Below, piece by piece: positions 29,742 to 38,503 of a DNA stretch of 64,000 nucleotides (position 1 is the stretch's first letter; every line of letters starts with the position of its first letter). The notes below the pieces were generated by a model. The model was given only the letters and a program-made list of their open reading frames with translations, was not told where the DNA came from and ran no database searches. Origin of the DNA: Actinomycetota bacterium (GTDB lineage Bacteria > Actinomycetota > Actinomycetes > Propionibacteriales > Propionibacteriaceae); NCBI GenBank assembly GCA_020161015.1, contig JAIUOT010000060.1, positions 38,782-102,781 of the forward strand. Direction: 5' to 3'. The position numbers were made by a program, and so were the translations under genes.

Positions 29742-30713
29742 TCAGGCGCGAGGGGTGAAGATGTGCACCCGCGTGCCGATCGGGGTGTGTCGGAAGATCC
29801 AGATCGCGTCCGACAGCGAGCCCACGTTCACGCAGCCGTGGCTCGACCCCGCGTAGCCCACGCTGTGGAAGCCCGGCGAGTAGTGCACGTACATGTCCGG
29901 GTAGAACATCACGCTGTAGGGCATGGCCCCGGAACCGTAGTTCTCCGACTTCGGGTCGACCTGCTTGTCGTAGACCCGCCAGGTGCCGTTCGCAGTGGGG
30001 AAGACCCGCCACGTGCCGGTCTTGGGGTGGGCGTTGTAGCCGCCGAGGCGCACCTTCACGGTCCGCACGACCTTGCCGTCCCGCATCCAGAACAGCCGGC
30101 GGTGGCCCTGGTCGACGCAGATCACGATGCCCTTGGTGAGGCACTTCTTCGGCAGCTCCACCGGCAGCGCCGGAGCCCTGGCGGCCAGCGCCAGCCACGT
30201 CGCGCGCGTCGCCACCCCGGTCGGCTTCAGGCCGCGGGAGCGCTGGTAGTTCAGGACGGCGTTCACGCCCGCGACCGTCATCCGTCCGGTGACGGCCCAC
30301 GGGTGGAGGTGGACCTGCTTCAGCTTCTTCTGCAGCAGTGCGGCGCACGGGCCGCCCGACCCTGGCCCGACGGCAACGGACAGGCAGCGCCGGAACGCCG
30401 CGCGCTCCTTCTTCCCCAGCCCCGCGAGCGGGTCGACCGGCGGCGGCTGCGGGGTGGGCGGGGCGGCGGACGGGCCGGGCCCGGCCGGCGACGGCGCACC
30501 GGTGGACGGCGCGGACGGCAGTGAGGTGAGCAGGGTCGCCGTCGGGGCCGGGACGGGCGCGGTCGCGACGGCACCCCCCGTGGGGACGGCCGCAGCGGCT
30601 CCCCCCGCAGGGGCCCAGGCGTTGGCGAGCAACGCCACCAGGACGCCCACGGACACGGTCGCCAGTCCCCGGCGCGGCGCGGACCGCGGGGCGCTCGGCT
30701 GCGTCCGGCTCAT
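29742..30713 (-). CDS. L,D-transpeptidase (YkuD domain) with peptidoglycan-binding-like region
   Basis: A 323-residue exported cell-wall enzyme. A signal peptide (SVGVLVALLANAWAPAGG) is followed by a Pro-rich linker of about 60 residues. A peptidoglycan-binding-like helical region (CAALLQKKLKQVHLHPWAVTGRM) comes next, then the YkuD catalytic domain from about 195. The active site SHGCVNV near residue 290 supplies the catalytic Cys and His, and HYSPGFHSVGYAG precedes it. It would form 3-3 cross-links or attach proteins to peptidoglycan outside the membrane. Confidence 0.88.
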   Translation of the reverse strand: MSRTQPSAPRSAPRRGLATVSVGVLVALLANAWAPAGGAAAAVPTGGAVATAPVPAPTATLLTSLPSAPSTGAPSPAGPGPSAAPPTPQPPPVDPLAGLGKKERAAFRRCLSVAVGPGSGGPCAALLQKKLKQVHLHPWAVTGRMTVAGVNAVLNYQRSRGLKPTGVATRATWLALAARAPALPVELPKKCLTKGIVICVDQGHRRLFWMRDGKVVRTVKVRLGGYNAHPKTGTWRVFPTANGTWRVYDKQVDPKSENYGSGAMPYSVMFYPDMYVHYSPGFHSVGYAGSSHGCVNVGSLSDAIWIFRHTPIGTRVHIFTPRA

Positions 30714-31015
30714 GGCGTCCTCCCGGGCGGACGGTGGATCGGCATCCCATCGTACGGCCGCGGGACCCGTTCACTCATGGCCGTCCCGTCGGCCGGGTCG
30801 GCACCGCGCGGGTGCCCACGGCGTCCCGGTCGGCCTGCACGTTTGCCCACGGACGGCCCGCGGGTGGCCCAGGATGGCCGATTCGACGCTCATCGGCTCG
30901 AATGCCGAGAGTCGATGTTCGGATGTTGAGAGCCTTTTCCCCAGCGGGGGTCTAGATTGTCTCAATCCTCTGCCCCGGGAATTCCCGGGGCATGGCCCAA
31001 TCGAAGAGGGAACGC
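30714..31015. other. 302-bp intergenic region between divergent L,D-transpeptidase and ABC importer
   Basis: No gene seen. It holds an inverted repeat TTGAGA (30926-30931) / TCTCAA (30960-30965) around a possible -10 TAGATT (30953-30958). A perfect 22-bp palindrome at 30971-30992 precedes the GAGGGAA ribosome site of the binding-protein gene. The rest is featureless to me. Confidence 0.6.
30971..30992 (+). promoter_or_regulatory. Perfect 22-bp palindrome upstream of the ABC importer
   Basis: The arm TGCCCCGGGAA is followed directly by its reverse complement, centred on GAATTC and ending 23 bp before the start codon at 31016. It may be a repressor operator or, in the mRNA, a stem next to the ribosome site. 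Confidence 0.5.
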
Positions 31016-32638
31016 ATGAACATCACTTCGCGCACCGCCCGCGCGGCCGCCGGGATCCTCCTGGCCGCCGCCCTGGCCGGCTGCTCGGGGCAGGCCCCGA
31101 GCGCCTCCACCTCAGCCAGCGCCGGTGGCGGCGCTGCCGGCGGGGACTGGATCCTCGGCACCACCGAGACCGTCACCGCCCTCGACCCGGCCGGCGCCTA
31201 CGACGTCGCGTCCTGGAACCTCCAGTACTCGCTGTTCCAGCAGCTGATGGTGATTCCGGCGAACGGTTCCACCGAGGCGCCGGACGCCGCGTCGAGCTGC
31301 ACCTACGGCGACGCCAAGACGATCACCTGCACCCTCCAGTCCGGGCTGAAGTTCTCCAACGGGCACGACCTGACCTCCTCCGACGTCAAGTTCTCCTTCG
31401 AGCGGAACATCAAGATCGCCGACCCGAACGGCGCCTCCGTGCTGCTCAGCAGCATCTCCAACGGTGACGAGAAGGCTCCGGCGCTGGCCGACGGGGCGAT
31501 CGAGACCCCGGACGCGACCACCGTGGTGTTCCACCTGAACAAGGCCGACCTGACCTTCATCAAGGTGCTCACGACCGCCGCGGCGTCCATCGTGGACGAA
31601 GAGGTCTTCCCGGCCGACAAGCTGCTGGCCGACGACCAGGTGGTCGGCTCCGGCCCGCTCATGCTCGAGTCGTGGACCAAGGGCGACCAGGCCGTGTTCA
31701 AGGCCAACCCCGCCTACACCGGTGACCGCAAGGCGCAGTCCGCGCAGGTGTACGTGAAGTACTACAAGGACGCCAGCCCGCTGCGCCAGGCCGTCGAGAA
31801 CAACGAGGTGGACGTCGCCTGGCGCGAGCTCACCCCGACCGACTACGCGGACCTGACCAGCAAGGGCGCGCTCGACGTGATCCAGGGCGAGGGCTCGTCC
31901 TTCCGCTACTGGGTGTGGCAGCTCGCCACCGACGCGGGCAAGCAGAAGGCCGTCCGCCAGGCCGCCGCGTACCTGATCGACCGTGAGGCGATCGCCAAGG
32001 ACTCCTACGACGGCACCGTCACCCCGGCGTACTCGATCGTCCCTGCCGGCTTCGCCGGCCACAAGGAGTCGTTCAAGGACGTCTACGGCGCTGCCCCCGA
32101 CGCCGACGCGGCCAAGAAGGTGCTCGCCGACGCCGGCATCGCCACCCCGGTGAAGCTGACCATCGGCTACACCGACACCCACTACGGCCCGAACGCGGTG
32201 GACGAGGCGACGCAGCTCGCCGAGCAGCTCAACGCGTCCGGCCTGTTCGACGCCAAGACCGACCACGCCGAGTGGACGCAGTACCAGACGCTCTACAAGC
32301 AGAACGCGTACGACCTGTTCATCCTCGGCTGGTACCCCGACTTCCTGGACGCCGACAACTACCTGTCGCCGTTCATCGTCGACGGGGGCTTCTTCAAGAA
32401 CCACTACTCGAACGCGGAGGTGAACAAGCTCGTCGAGCAGGAGGTGGGCGAGACCGACACCGCCAAGCGCGAGCAGATCATCGGCCAGCTCCAGGACCTC
32501 ACCGCCCAGGACGTGCCGCTGATCCCGTCGTGGAACGGCAAGAACGTGGCCGTGGCGAACAAGACGATGGTCGGGGTCAAGGACACCCTGGATCCGACCT
32601 ACATCTTCCGCCTCTGGTCGATCAGCAAGAAGGCCTGA
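31016..32638 (+). CDS. ABC transporter substrate-binding lipoprotein, family 5 (peptide/opine type)
   Basis: A 540-residue extracytoplasmic binding lipoprotein. The signal peptide and lipobox (LAAALAGC, Cys about 23) are followed by a Ser/Gly-rich linker, and the SBP family 5 fold is clear from LKFSNGHDLTSSDVKFSFER, VVGSGPLMLESW and the late block YDLFILGWYPDFLDADNY. The family binds oligopeptides, nickel or oligosaccharides; the WYPDFLDADNYLSPF block is common in peptide/sugar subgroups. The ATG at 31016 has GAGGGAA upstream. An ATG at 30992 would include the palindrome and lacks a ribosome site. It is first of a five-gene importer operon. Confidence 0.9.
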   Translation: MNITSRTARAAAGILLAAALAGCSGQAPSASTSASAGGGAAGGDWILGTTETVTALDPAGAYDVASWNLQYSLFQQLMVIPANGSTEAPDAASSCTYGDAKTITCTLQSGLKFSNGHDLTSSDVKFSFERNIKIADPNGASVLLSSISNGDEKAPALADGAIETPDATTVVFHLNKADLTFIKVLTTAAASIVDEEVFPADKLLADDQVVGSGPLMLESWTKGDQAVFKANPAYTGDRKAQSAQVYVKYYKDASPLRQAVENNEVDVAWRELTPTDYADLTSKGALDVIQGEGSSFRYWVWQLATDAGKQKAVRQAAAYLIDREAIAKDSYDGTVTPAYSIVPAGFAGHKESFKDVYGAAPDADAAKKVLADAGIATPVKLTIGYTDTHYGPNAVDEATQLAEQLNASGLFDAKTDHAEWTQYQTLYKQNAYDLFILGWYPDFLDADNYLSPFIVDGGFFKNHYSNAEVNKLVEQEVGETDTAKREQIIGQLQDLTAQDVPLIPSWNGKNVAVANKTMVGVKDTLDPTYIFRLWSISKKA

Positions 32639-32655
32639 CCCACGCCGTCCGTCGT

Positions 32656-32693
32656 CCCCGGACGCCCGCTCCCCGCTGGGGGGGCGTCCGGGG
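32656..32693 (+). terminator. Intra-operon hairpin (attenuator-like)
   Basis: CCCCGGACGCCC (32656-32667) pairs perfectly with GGGCGTCCGGGG (32682-32693). It sits between the binding-protein gene and the first permease gene. Such hairpins commonly lower downstream expression or stabilise the upstream message so that binding protein is in excess. Confidence 0.6.
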
Positions 32694-32724
32694 CGGCGAC
32701 GCCCGATTCCAGAAAGGGACCCGC

Positions 32725-33753
32725 GTGACCCGCGGTTCACTTCCCCGCTACATCCTCGCCCGCATCGGCCTCATCATCCCGATGATGCTGGTGCTGCTCA
32801 CCATGGTGTTCCTGCTGCTGCGGGTGGCACCCGGTGACCCCGTCAGCGCCGCCGTCGGCGGCAAGCTCGACCCCGCGGTGATCGAGGCCCGCAAGGACGC
32901 GCTGGGCCTCAACCGGCCCCTGATCGTGCAGTACTTCGAGTACCTGTGGCAGGTGGCCCGGCTCGACTTCGGCCAGACGATCTCCGACAACCGGCCGATC
33001 CTCGAGATCATCCGCGACAACGGCGGCGCCACCCTCACTCTCACCATCGGTGCGTTCCTGATCGCGCTGGGCATCGGCATCCCGCTGGGCCTGGCCGCCG
33101 GACGGGCGCGCGACTCGATCCGCGACGTGGTGATCCGCGTCTTCGGCGTGGTCACCTACGCCGCCCCCATCTTCTTCGTCGGCCTGCTGATGCAGATGTT
33201 CATCGCCCGCCCGCTGGGGCTGCCGACCTCCGGCATCGCGAACCCGCGCACCCAGTTCACGGTGGCGACCAAGCCGATCACCCACATCCTGCTGGTGGAC
33301 GCGGCCCTCCAGGGCAACATGGCCGCGCTCGGCGACATCCTGGTCCACCACATCCTCCCCTGCCTCACGCTGGGGCTGCTGATCTGCGGGGTGTTCATCC
33401 GCCTGGTCCGGGTGAACCTGCTGCAGACGCTCCAGGCCGACTACGTCGAGGCCGCCCGCGCGCGCGGCATCCCCGAGCGCCGGGTGGTGCGCGAGCACGC
33501 GTTCCGCAACGCGCTCGTGCCGGTCGTGACCGTCGTCGGCCTGCAGGCCGCGATGCTGCTGGGCGGAGCGGTGCTCACCGAGAACACCTTCAACTGGCCG
33601 GGGCTGGGCACCCAGCTCGTCCACTACATCGAGGCCCGCGACTACATCGGCGTGCAGGGCCTGGTCACCTTCTTCGCCGTGGTCGTGGTGCTGATCAGCC
33701 TGGCCGTGGACATCATCAACGCGCTGATCGACCCGAGGGTGAGGTACTCATGA
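32725..33753 (+). CDS. ABC transporter permease (DppB type)
   Basis: A 342-residue inner-membrane permease of the oligopeptide/nickel family. The first helix (RIGLIIPMMLVLLTMVFLLL) is followed by the periplasmic LRVAPGDP motif that marks DppB/OppB proteins. The coupling-helix EAA region is DYVEAARARGIPERRVVREH near 245. The GTG at 32725 follows AGAAAGGGA. It forms the membrane channel with the next gene's product. Confidence 0.92.
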   Translation: MTRGSLPRYILARIGLIIPMMLVLLTMVFLLLRVAPGDPVSAAVGGKLDPAVIEARKDALGLNRPLIVQYFEYLWQVARLDFGQTISDNRPILEIIRDNGGATLTLTIGAFLIALGIGIPLGLAAGRARDSIRDVVIRVFGVVTYAAPIFFVGLLMQMFIARPLGLPTSGIANPRTQFTVATKPITHILLVDAALQGNMAALGDILVHHILPCLTLGLLICGVFIRLVRVNLLQTLQADYVEAARARGIPERRVVREHAFRNALVPVVTVVGLQAAMLLGGAVLTENTFNWPGLGTQLVHYIEARDYIGVQGLVTFFAVVVVLISLAVDIINALIDPRVRYS

Positions 33754-33818
33754 ACACCCCGTGGAGTTCTTCTCCTCCGCTCCGCTCGCCCGAACAGTTC
33801 CGCGGGGGCCCCGAGTGA
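33750..33818 (+). CDS. 22-codon mini-ORF coupling two permease genes
   Basis: ATG at 33750 overlaps the DppB stop (ATGA), has GTGAGG at ideal spacing, and reads MNTPWSSSPPLRSPEQFRGG plus two residues. Its stop overlaps the GTG at 33815 (GTGA), the likely DppC start. It may be a coupling leader, or the true DppC N-terminus separated by a frameshift or sequence error. Confidence 0.35.
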   Translation: MNTPWSSSPPLRSPEQFRGGPE

Positions 33819-34753
33819 AGACCCTCCTGGCCCCGTTCCGCACCACCACCGGGCTGGCCCGGTGGCTGCTCGTCTCCGGCCTGGTGCTGGTCGGGCTGTT
33901 CGTCGTGCTCGCCGTCTTCGCGCCGTGGCTGGCTCCGTACGGCTTCGCCCAGAACTCGGTGGACGGGGTGAAGTTCGTCAAGCTCTCCCCGCCCGGTCCC
34001 GGCCACCCGTTCGGCACCAACGACCTGTTCTACGACGTGCTCAGCCGGGTGATCTGGGGCGCCCAGACCGCGTTGCTGGTCGTGCTGCTCTCCGTCCTGC
34101 TCTCCGCGCTGATCGGGGTACCGCTCGGACTGCTCTCCGGCTACGTCGGTGGCTGGACCGACCGCGTCCTCGTCCTGATCATGGACGCGCTGTACGCCTT
34201 CCCGTCCCTGCTGCTGGCGATCGTCTTCTCGTTCCTGCTGAAGAACGTGCTGCCCAGCGGGGTGGTGGCCGCGGCGCTGTCGCTGACGGTGATCTACATC
34301 CCGCAGTACTTCCGGGTCGTCCGCAACACGGCGGTCAGCGCCCGCGAGGCCACCTACGTGGAGGCAGCCCGGGCCCTCGGCGCGCCGAACAGCACGATCA
34401 TGGGCCGCTACCTGTTCAGCAACGTGATCCAGTCGGTGCCGGTGATCGGCACCCTCAACGCCGCGGACGCCATCTCGACGCTGGCCGCCCTCGGCTTCCT
34501 CGGCCTGGGCATCCAGCCGCAGGACGCCGCGGAGTGGGGCTTCGACCTCAGCCGCGCACTGGACGACGCCGCGTCCGGAATCTGGTGGACCGGCCTGTTC
34601 CCGGGCCTGGCGATCGTCCTGCTGGTCACCGGCCTGACCCTGGTGGGCGAGGGATTGAACGAGACGGTGAACCCGACCCTCCGCAAGCGCCGGTTCGCCA
34701 CGGTGACCCTGCCGCCCAGGACATCGCCCGACGCCGAGGCGGTGGTCGCATGA
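33815..34753 (+). CDS. ABC transporter permease (DppC type)
   Basis: A 312-residue permease with an N-terminal helix (WLLVSGLVLVGLFVVLAVFA), the family motif GHPFGTNDLFYDVLSRVIWG and the EAA coupling loop EATYVEAARALGAPN near 180. The GTG at 33815 overlaps the stop of a mini-ORF and is the start I prefer; a GTG at 33761 would add 18 residues but has no well-spaced ribosome site. It partners the DppB-type permease and overlaps the ATPase gene by ATGA. Confidence 0.88.
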   Translation: MKTLLAPFRTTTGLARWLLVSGLVLVGLFVVLAVFAPWLAPYGFAQNSVDGVKFVKLSPPGPGHPFGTNDLFYDVLSRVIWGAQTALLVVLLSVLLSALIGVPLGLLSGYVGGWTDRVLVLIMDALYAFPSLLLAIVFSFLLKNVLPSGVVAAALSLTVIYIPQYFRVVRNTAVSAREATYVEAARALGAPNSTIMGRYLFSNVIQSVPVIGTLNAADAISTLAALGFLGLGIQPQDAAEWGFDLSRALDDAASGIWWTGLFPGLAIVLLVTGLTLVGEGLNETVNPTLRKRRFATVTLPPRTSPDAEAVVA

Positions 34754-35790
34754 GCGAGACGGTGATCGACGCCACCGGCCTGCGGATCTGGTACGGCACC
34801 CCGCGCGGCCCGGTGCGCGCGGTGGACGGCGTCTCCTTCTCGGTCGGACGCGGCGAGATCCTCGGGCTCGTCGGCGAGTCCGGCTGCGGCAAGTCCACGC
34901 TCGGCCGCGGCCTGCTGGGGCTGCTGCCCGAGGGCGCGCGGATGGACGGGCGCCTCGACTTCCAGGGCGAGGACCTGCTGGCGATGTCGGCCAAGGAGCG
35001 CTTCACCCGGCGGGGACGGGACCTGGCGATGATCTTCCAGGAGCCGCTCACCCGCCTGAACCCGCTGATGCGGATCAGCGAGCACTTCACCGAGACCCTG
35101 CGCACCCACCACCCGAAGATGTCGCCGGCCGAGATCGAGACCCGCTCGCTCGACGTGCTGCGGCTGATCGGCATCCCGCCCTCGCGCTGGAAGGCCTACC
35201 CGCACGAGTTCTCCGGCGGCATGCGCCAGCGGCTGATGATCGCGCTCGCGCTGGTGCTGCGTCCGGCGTTCGTGGTGGCCGACGAGCCCACGACGGCGCT
35301 CGACGTGCTCGTCGAGGCGCAGATCATCAAGCTGCTGCACGACCTCCGCGAGAACTTCGACACCTCGCTGCTGCTGATCACCCACAACCTCGGCATCATC
35401 GCAGAGGCCTGCGACCGGGTGGCGGTGATGTACGCGGGCAAGATCGTCGAGATCGGCGACGCGCGGACGGTGTTCGCCGACCCCCGGCACCCCTACACCC
35501 GCGAACTGCTCCGCTCGACGATCACGCTGGCCACGGACGGGCTGCACTCGATCCCCGGCGCCCCGCCGGACCTCGTCTCGCCGCCGTCCGGGTGCCACTT
35601 CCACCCCCGCTGCCCGGACGCGATGACGGTCTGCCCGCTGCGCCAGCCGGCCATGCTGTCCCGCGACGGGCGCCCGGTCGGGGTGGGCACGAACGACGTG
35701 GCCTGCTGGGCCGCCAACCCGGCCGGCCTCTCCGAGTCCGAGCGGGCCCCGCTGGCGCGAGAGGAGCTGTCCGTTGCCGACGAAGCCTGA
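34750..35790 (+). CDS. ABC transporter ATP-binding protein (DppD type)
   Basis: A 346-residue cytoplasmic ATPase of the oligopeptide importer family. Walker A is GESGCGKSTLGRGLLG (about 38), the Q-loop is MIFQEPLTRLNP (about 97), the signature is FSGGMRQRLMIALAL (about 156) and Walker B is VVADEPTTALDV. The C-terminal oligopeptide-family domain with its Cys-rich motif (CHFHPRCPDAMTVCP) near 290 probably binds an iron-sulfur cluster, as proposed for this family. Start ATG overlaps the permease stop. Confidence 0.93.
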   Translation: MSETVIDATGLRIWYGTPRGPVRAVDGVSFSVGRGEILGLVGESGCGKSTLGRGLLGLLPEGARMDGRLDFQGEDLLAMSAKERFTRRGRDLAMIFQEPLTRLNPLMRISEHFTETLRTHHPKMSPAEIETRSLDVLRLIGIPPSRWKAYPHEFSGGMRQRLMIALALVLRPAFVVADEPTTALDVLVEAQIIKLLHDLRENFDTSLLLITHNLGIIAEACDRVAVMYAGKIVEIGDARTVFADPRHPYTRELLRSTITLATDGLHSIPGAPPDLVSPPSGCHFHPRCPDAMTVCPLRQPAMLSRDGRPVGVGTNDVACWAANPAGLSESERAPLAREELSVADEA

Positions 35791-37084
35791 CACCGGCGAC
35801 CCCGTCCTCCAGGTCGACGACCTGAAGATCCACTTCGCGCTGCGCGGCAGCGGGCTGGCCCGGCTGCTGGGCCGCGACACCGGCACCGTGAAGGCCGTGG
35901 ACGGGGTGAACCTCGATCTCGAGCGCGGGGAGGTGCTGGGCCTCGTCGGCGAGTCCGGCAGCGGCAAGACAACCCTCGGTCGCGCCATGCTCGGCCTCGT
36001 CCCCGCGACCGGCAGCATCCGCCACCACCCCGGCGACGGCTCGCCGACCACCGACATCGCGGGCCTGCGGGGTGCCGCGCTGCGACACCGGCGCACCCGG
36101 CTCCAGATGGTCTTCCAGGACCCGCACGCCGCGCTCAACCCGTCCATGGACATCGAGACGGCGGTCGGGCACCCGCTGGTGATCCACAAGCGGGCCTCGG
36201 GTGCCGACCTCCGGGCCCGGGTGGTGGCGGCGCTCGAGCGGGTCGGTCTCGCACCGGCGGAGCAGTTCCTCGGCAAGTACCCCTCGGACCTGTCCGGCGG
36301 CCAGAAGCAGCGCGCGGTGATCGCGCGGGCGATCATCCTCGACCCCGAGGTGCTGATCGCGGACGAGCCGGTGTCGATGCTCGACATGAGCGTGCGGGCG
36401 AAGATCCTCCAGCTGATGCTCGACCTGAAGGACCAGCTGGGCCTGACCTACGTCTACATCACCCACGACCTCGCGACGGCGAAGTTCTTCTGCGACCGGG
36501 TGGCGATCATGTACCTGGGCCGGGTCGTCGAGATCGGGCCGACCGAGGAGATCTTCGCCAACCCCCGCCACCCGTACACGCAGGCGCTCCTGCGGGCGAT
36601 CCCCGACATGGACCCGAACACGCCCTTCGCGCGCGACCTGCCGCGTGGCGAGATCCCGGACGCGGCGCGCCCGCCGCGGGGGTGCTCGTTCCACCCGCGC
36701 TGCCCGCTGGCCACCGCGACCTGCGGGTGGGAGCCCCGCGACCTGAAGGCGCTGGTGGAGGAGCACTGGACGCGCGTGCCGGTGGCGCAGTACGAGCGCG
36801 AGCACGCGCTGGTGGGCGGCCTGGCCGACCTCGACCACAGCGAGGGACGCGCCGTCGTCACGCCGCGCGGGGGCACCGTCGCCGACGTCGAGGCGATGTT
36901 CGACCGCATCCGGACGGAGAACTCCGCCGAGCCGCTGTGGCGCGGCGTGGCGTCGACGACCGCGACCGCGGAGGGCCTGGTGTTCGAATTCGTGCCGAGC
37001 GACGAGGTGCTGCTGCGGGCCTCCGGCCCCAGCGAGGTGGCCTGCGTGCTCTACCCGCCCGAGGGCGCGGCCGCGCACACGTAG
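35774..37084 (+). CDS. ABC transporter ATP-binding protein (DppF type) with C-terminal extension
   Basis: The second ATPase of the importer, 436 residues. Walker A is GESGSGKTTLGRAMLG (about 56), the signature LSGGQKQRAVIARAI (about 174), Walker B VLIADEPVSMLDMS, and the Cys motif CSFHPRCPLATATC lies near 300. About 100 residues follow the usual end, from HALVGGLADLDHS onward, ending in a small beta-rich domain (TAEGLVFEFVPSDEVLL). The extension could be regulatory. The TTG start at 35774 is supported by GAGGAG six bases upstream and overlaps the previous gene by 17 nt. Confidence 0.9.
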   Translation: MPTKPDTGDPVLQVDDLKIHFALRGSGLARLLGRDTGTVKAVDGVNLDLERGEVLGLVGESGSGKTTLGRAMLGLVPATGSIRHHPGDGSPTTDIAGLRGAALRHRRTRLQMVFQDPHAALNPSMDIETAVGHPLVIHKRASGADLRARVVAALERVGLAPAEQFLGKYPSDLSGGQKQRAVIARAIILDPEVLIADEPVSMLDMSVRAKILQLMLDLKDQLGLTYVYITHDLATAKFFCDRVAIMYLGRVVEIGPTEEIFANPRHPYTQALLRAIPDMDPNTPFARDLPRGEIPDAARPPRGCSFHPRCPLATATCGWEPRDLKALVEEHWTRVPVAQYEREHALVGGLADLDHSEGRAVVTPRGGTVADVEAMFDRIRTENSAEPLWRGVASTTATAEGLVFEFVPSDEVLLRASGPSEVACVLYPPEGAAAHT

Positions 37085-37281
37085 TCGAGGAACGCGGGGT
37101 CGTCGGACGCCAGCCGGCCGACGACGTCCCCGCCGTCGCAGGTGAGCAGGTCGACGACAGCCCGCCCGTCGGCGACGGCCCGCAGCGCCCACCCGGCGCC
37201 GGCCGCCTCCCAACGGCGCAGCGCCGGGAGGGCGTCCGCACCGTCGGCCAGGGTCTCCCGGCCCCCGCTCATCGCCGGCAT
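37051..37281 (-). CDS. Small hypothetical protein antisense to the end of dppF
   Basis: A 76-residue protein (MSGGRETLADGADALP, then RRWEAAGAGWALRAVADG and the tail LASDDPAFLDYVCAAAP) with no recognised domain. The ATG at 37281 has GGGGAGGA four bases upstream, good evidence for translation. Its last 34 bases overlap the convergent importer gene. It lies 16 bp upstream of nothing on its own strand but shares orientation with the cysteine synthase gene that ends the next unit. Confidence 0.45.
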   Translation of the reverse strand: MPAMSGGRETLADGADALPALRRWEAAGAGWALRAVADGRAVVDLLTCDGGDVVGRLASDDPAFLDYVCAAAPSGG

Positions 37282-37297
37282 CCGGTCCTCCCCGCGC

Positions 37298-38386
37298 TCA
37301 GGCCGGCGGCAGCTGGTAGCCGGGGGTCGACAGCGACAGCGCGACCTCGTCCTCGGTCATGTCGGCGGGGATCTCCTCGAACAGCGGGGTCGAGAGGTAG
37401 CGCTCGCCGGTGTCGGGCAGCATGCACAGCACGACCGCGCCCGGCTCCGCACGTTCGGCCACCTGCCGCGCCACCGCGAAGGTCGAGCCGCCAGAGATGC
37501 CGGTCAGGATCCCCTCCCGCGCCGCCAGCTCGCGCGCCCAGCGGATCCCGTCCGCCCCTGCCACCGGGACCAGCTCGTCGACGTAGTGCTCGTCGAGGGA
37601 CTCCTGGAGCACCTTGGGGATGAAGTCGGGGGTCCACCCCTGGATCGGGTGCGGCTCGAAGGCGGGGTGACCGGACGCGGGCGCGCCGTCCGCGTCGCGC
37701 GCCTGCGGGGTGCCGCTGCCCACGAGCTGGGCGTTCGCCGGCTCCGACAGCACGATCCTCACCTCCGGACGCTCGCGGCGCAGCACCCGGCCGACGCCGG
37801 TGACCGTGCCGCCGGTGCCGTAGCCGGTGACGAAGTAGTCCAGCCGCGACCCGGCGAAGTCGTTGACGATCTCGCGGCCGGTCGTCGCCTCGTGGATGTC
37901 GGCGTTGGCCTCCGTCTCGAACTGGTGGGCGAGGAACCAGCTGTGGGCCTCGGCGAGCTCGACGGCCTTGCGGTACATGCCGAACCCCTTCTCCGCCCGC
38001 GGTGTGAGCACCACCTTCGCGCCCAGCATGCGCATGAGCCGGCGCCGCTCGACGGAGAAGCTGTCGGCCATGGTGACCACGAGCGGGTAGCCCTTCTGCG
38101 CGCACACCATGGCCAGGCCGATGCCGGTGTTGCCGCTGGTGGCCTCCACCACGGTCTGCCCGGGTTGCAGGGTGCCGCGGCGCTCGGCGTCCTCGATGAC
38201 GTTGATCGCGAGGCGGTCCTTGACCGAGGCGAGCGGGTTGAAGTACTCCGCCTTCACATAGATCGTGACGCCCTCGACGCCGAGGTTGTTGATCCGCACC
38301 ACCGGGGTGTCGCCGACCGTCTCAAGGATGCTGTCGAAGCGCCGTCCCCGACCCTGAGTGGTCCTCGTCGTCGCTGGTGTCGCCAT
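37298..38386 (-). CDS. Cysteine synthase-like PLP enzyme
   Basis: A 362-residue fold-type II PLP enzyme of the O-acetylserine sulfhydrylase/cystathionine beta-synthase group. The PLP lysine is in NPLASVKDRLAIN (about residue 54), the phosphate loop is EATSGNTGIGLA, and further cofactor contacts are GTGGTVTGVGRVL and GISGGSTFA. It would make cysteine from O-acetylserine and sulfide in the cytoplasm. A C-terminal extension (DMTEDEVALSLSTPGYQL) goes beyond minimal CysK. The ATG at 38386 is chosen because the upstream 18 residues in frame are Gly/Pro-rich and unlike the family. CBS or O-phosphoserine specificity cannot be excluded. Confidence 0.85.
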   Translation of the reverse strand: MATPATTRTTQGRGRRFDSILETVGDTPVVRINNLGVEGVTIYVKAEYFNPLASVKDRLAINVIEDAERRGTLQPGQTVVEATSGNTGIGLAMVCAQKGYPLVVTMADSFSVERRRLMRMLGAKVVLTPRAEKGFGMYRKAVELAEAHSWFLAHQFETEANADIHEATTGREIVNDFAGSRLDYFVTGYGTGGTVTGVGRVLRRERPEVRIVLSEPANAQLVGSGTPQARDADGAPASGHPAFEPHPIQGWTPDFIPKVLQESLDEHYVDELVPVAGADGIRWARELAAREGILTGISGGSTFAVARQVAERAEPGAVVLCMLPDTGERYLSTPLFEEIPADMTEDEVALSLSTPGYQLPPA

Positions 38387-38503
38387 GGGAGCCCCCGTCC
38401 TCGCCGGTGTGCCGGGCACCGTCCCCGGCCCTCTTCCCACCTAACGCCCCGCAGCGGGGGACCTCCATGCGCACCCTTGCCTACGAGGGCGCGTGCGGAC
38501 GGG

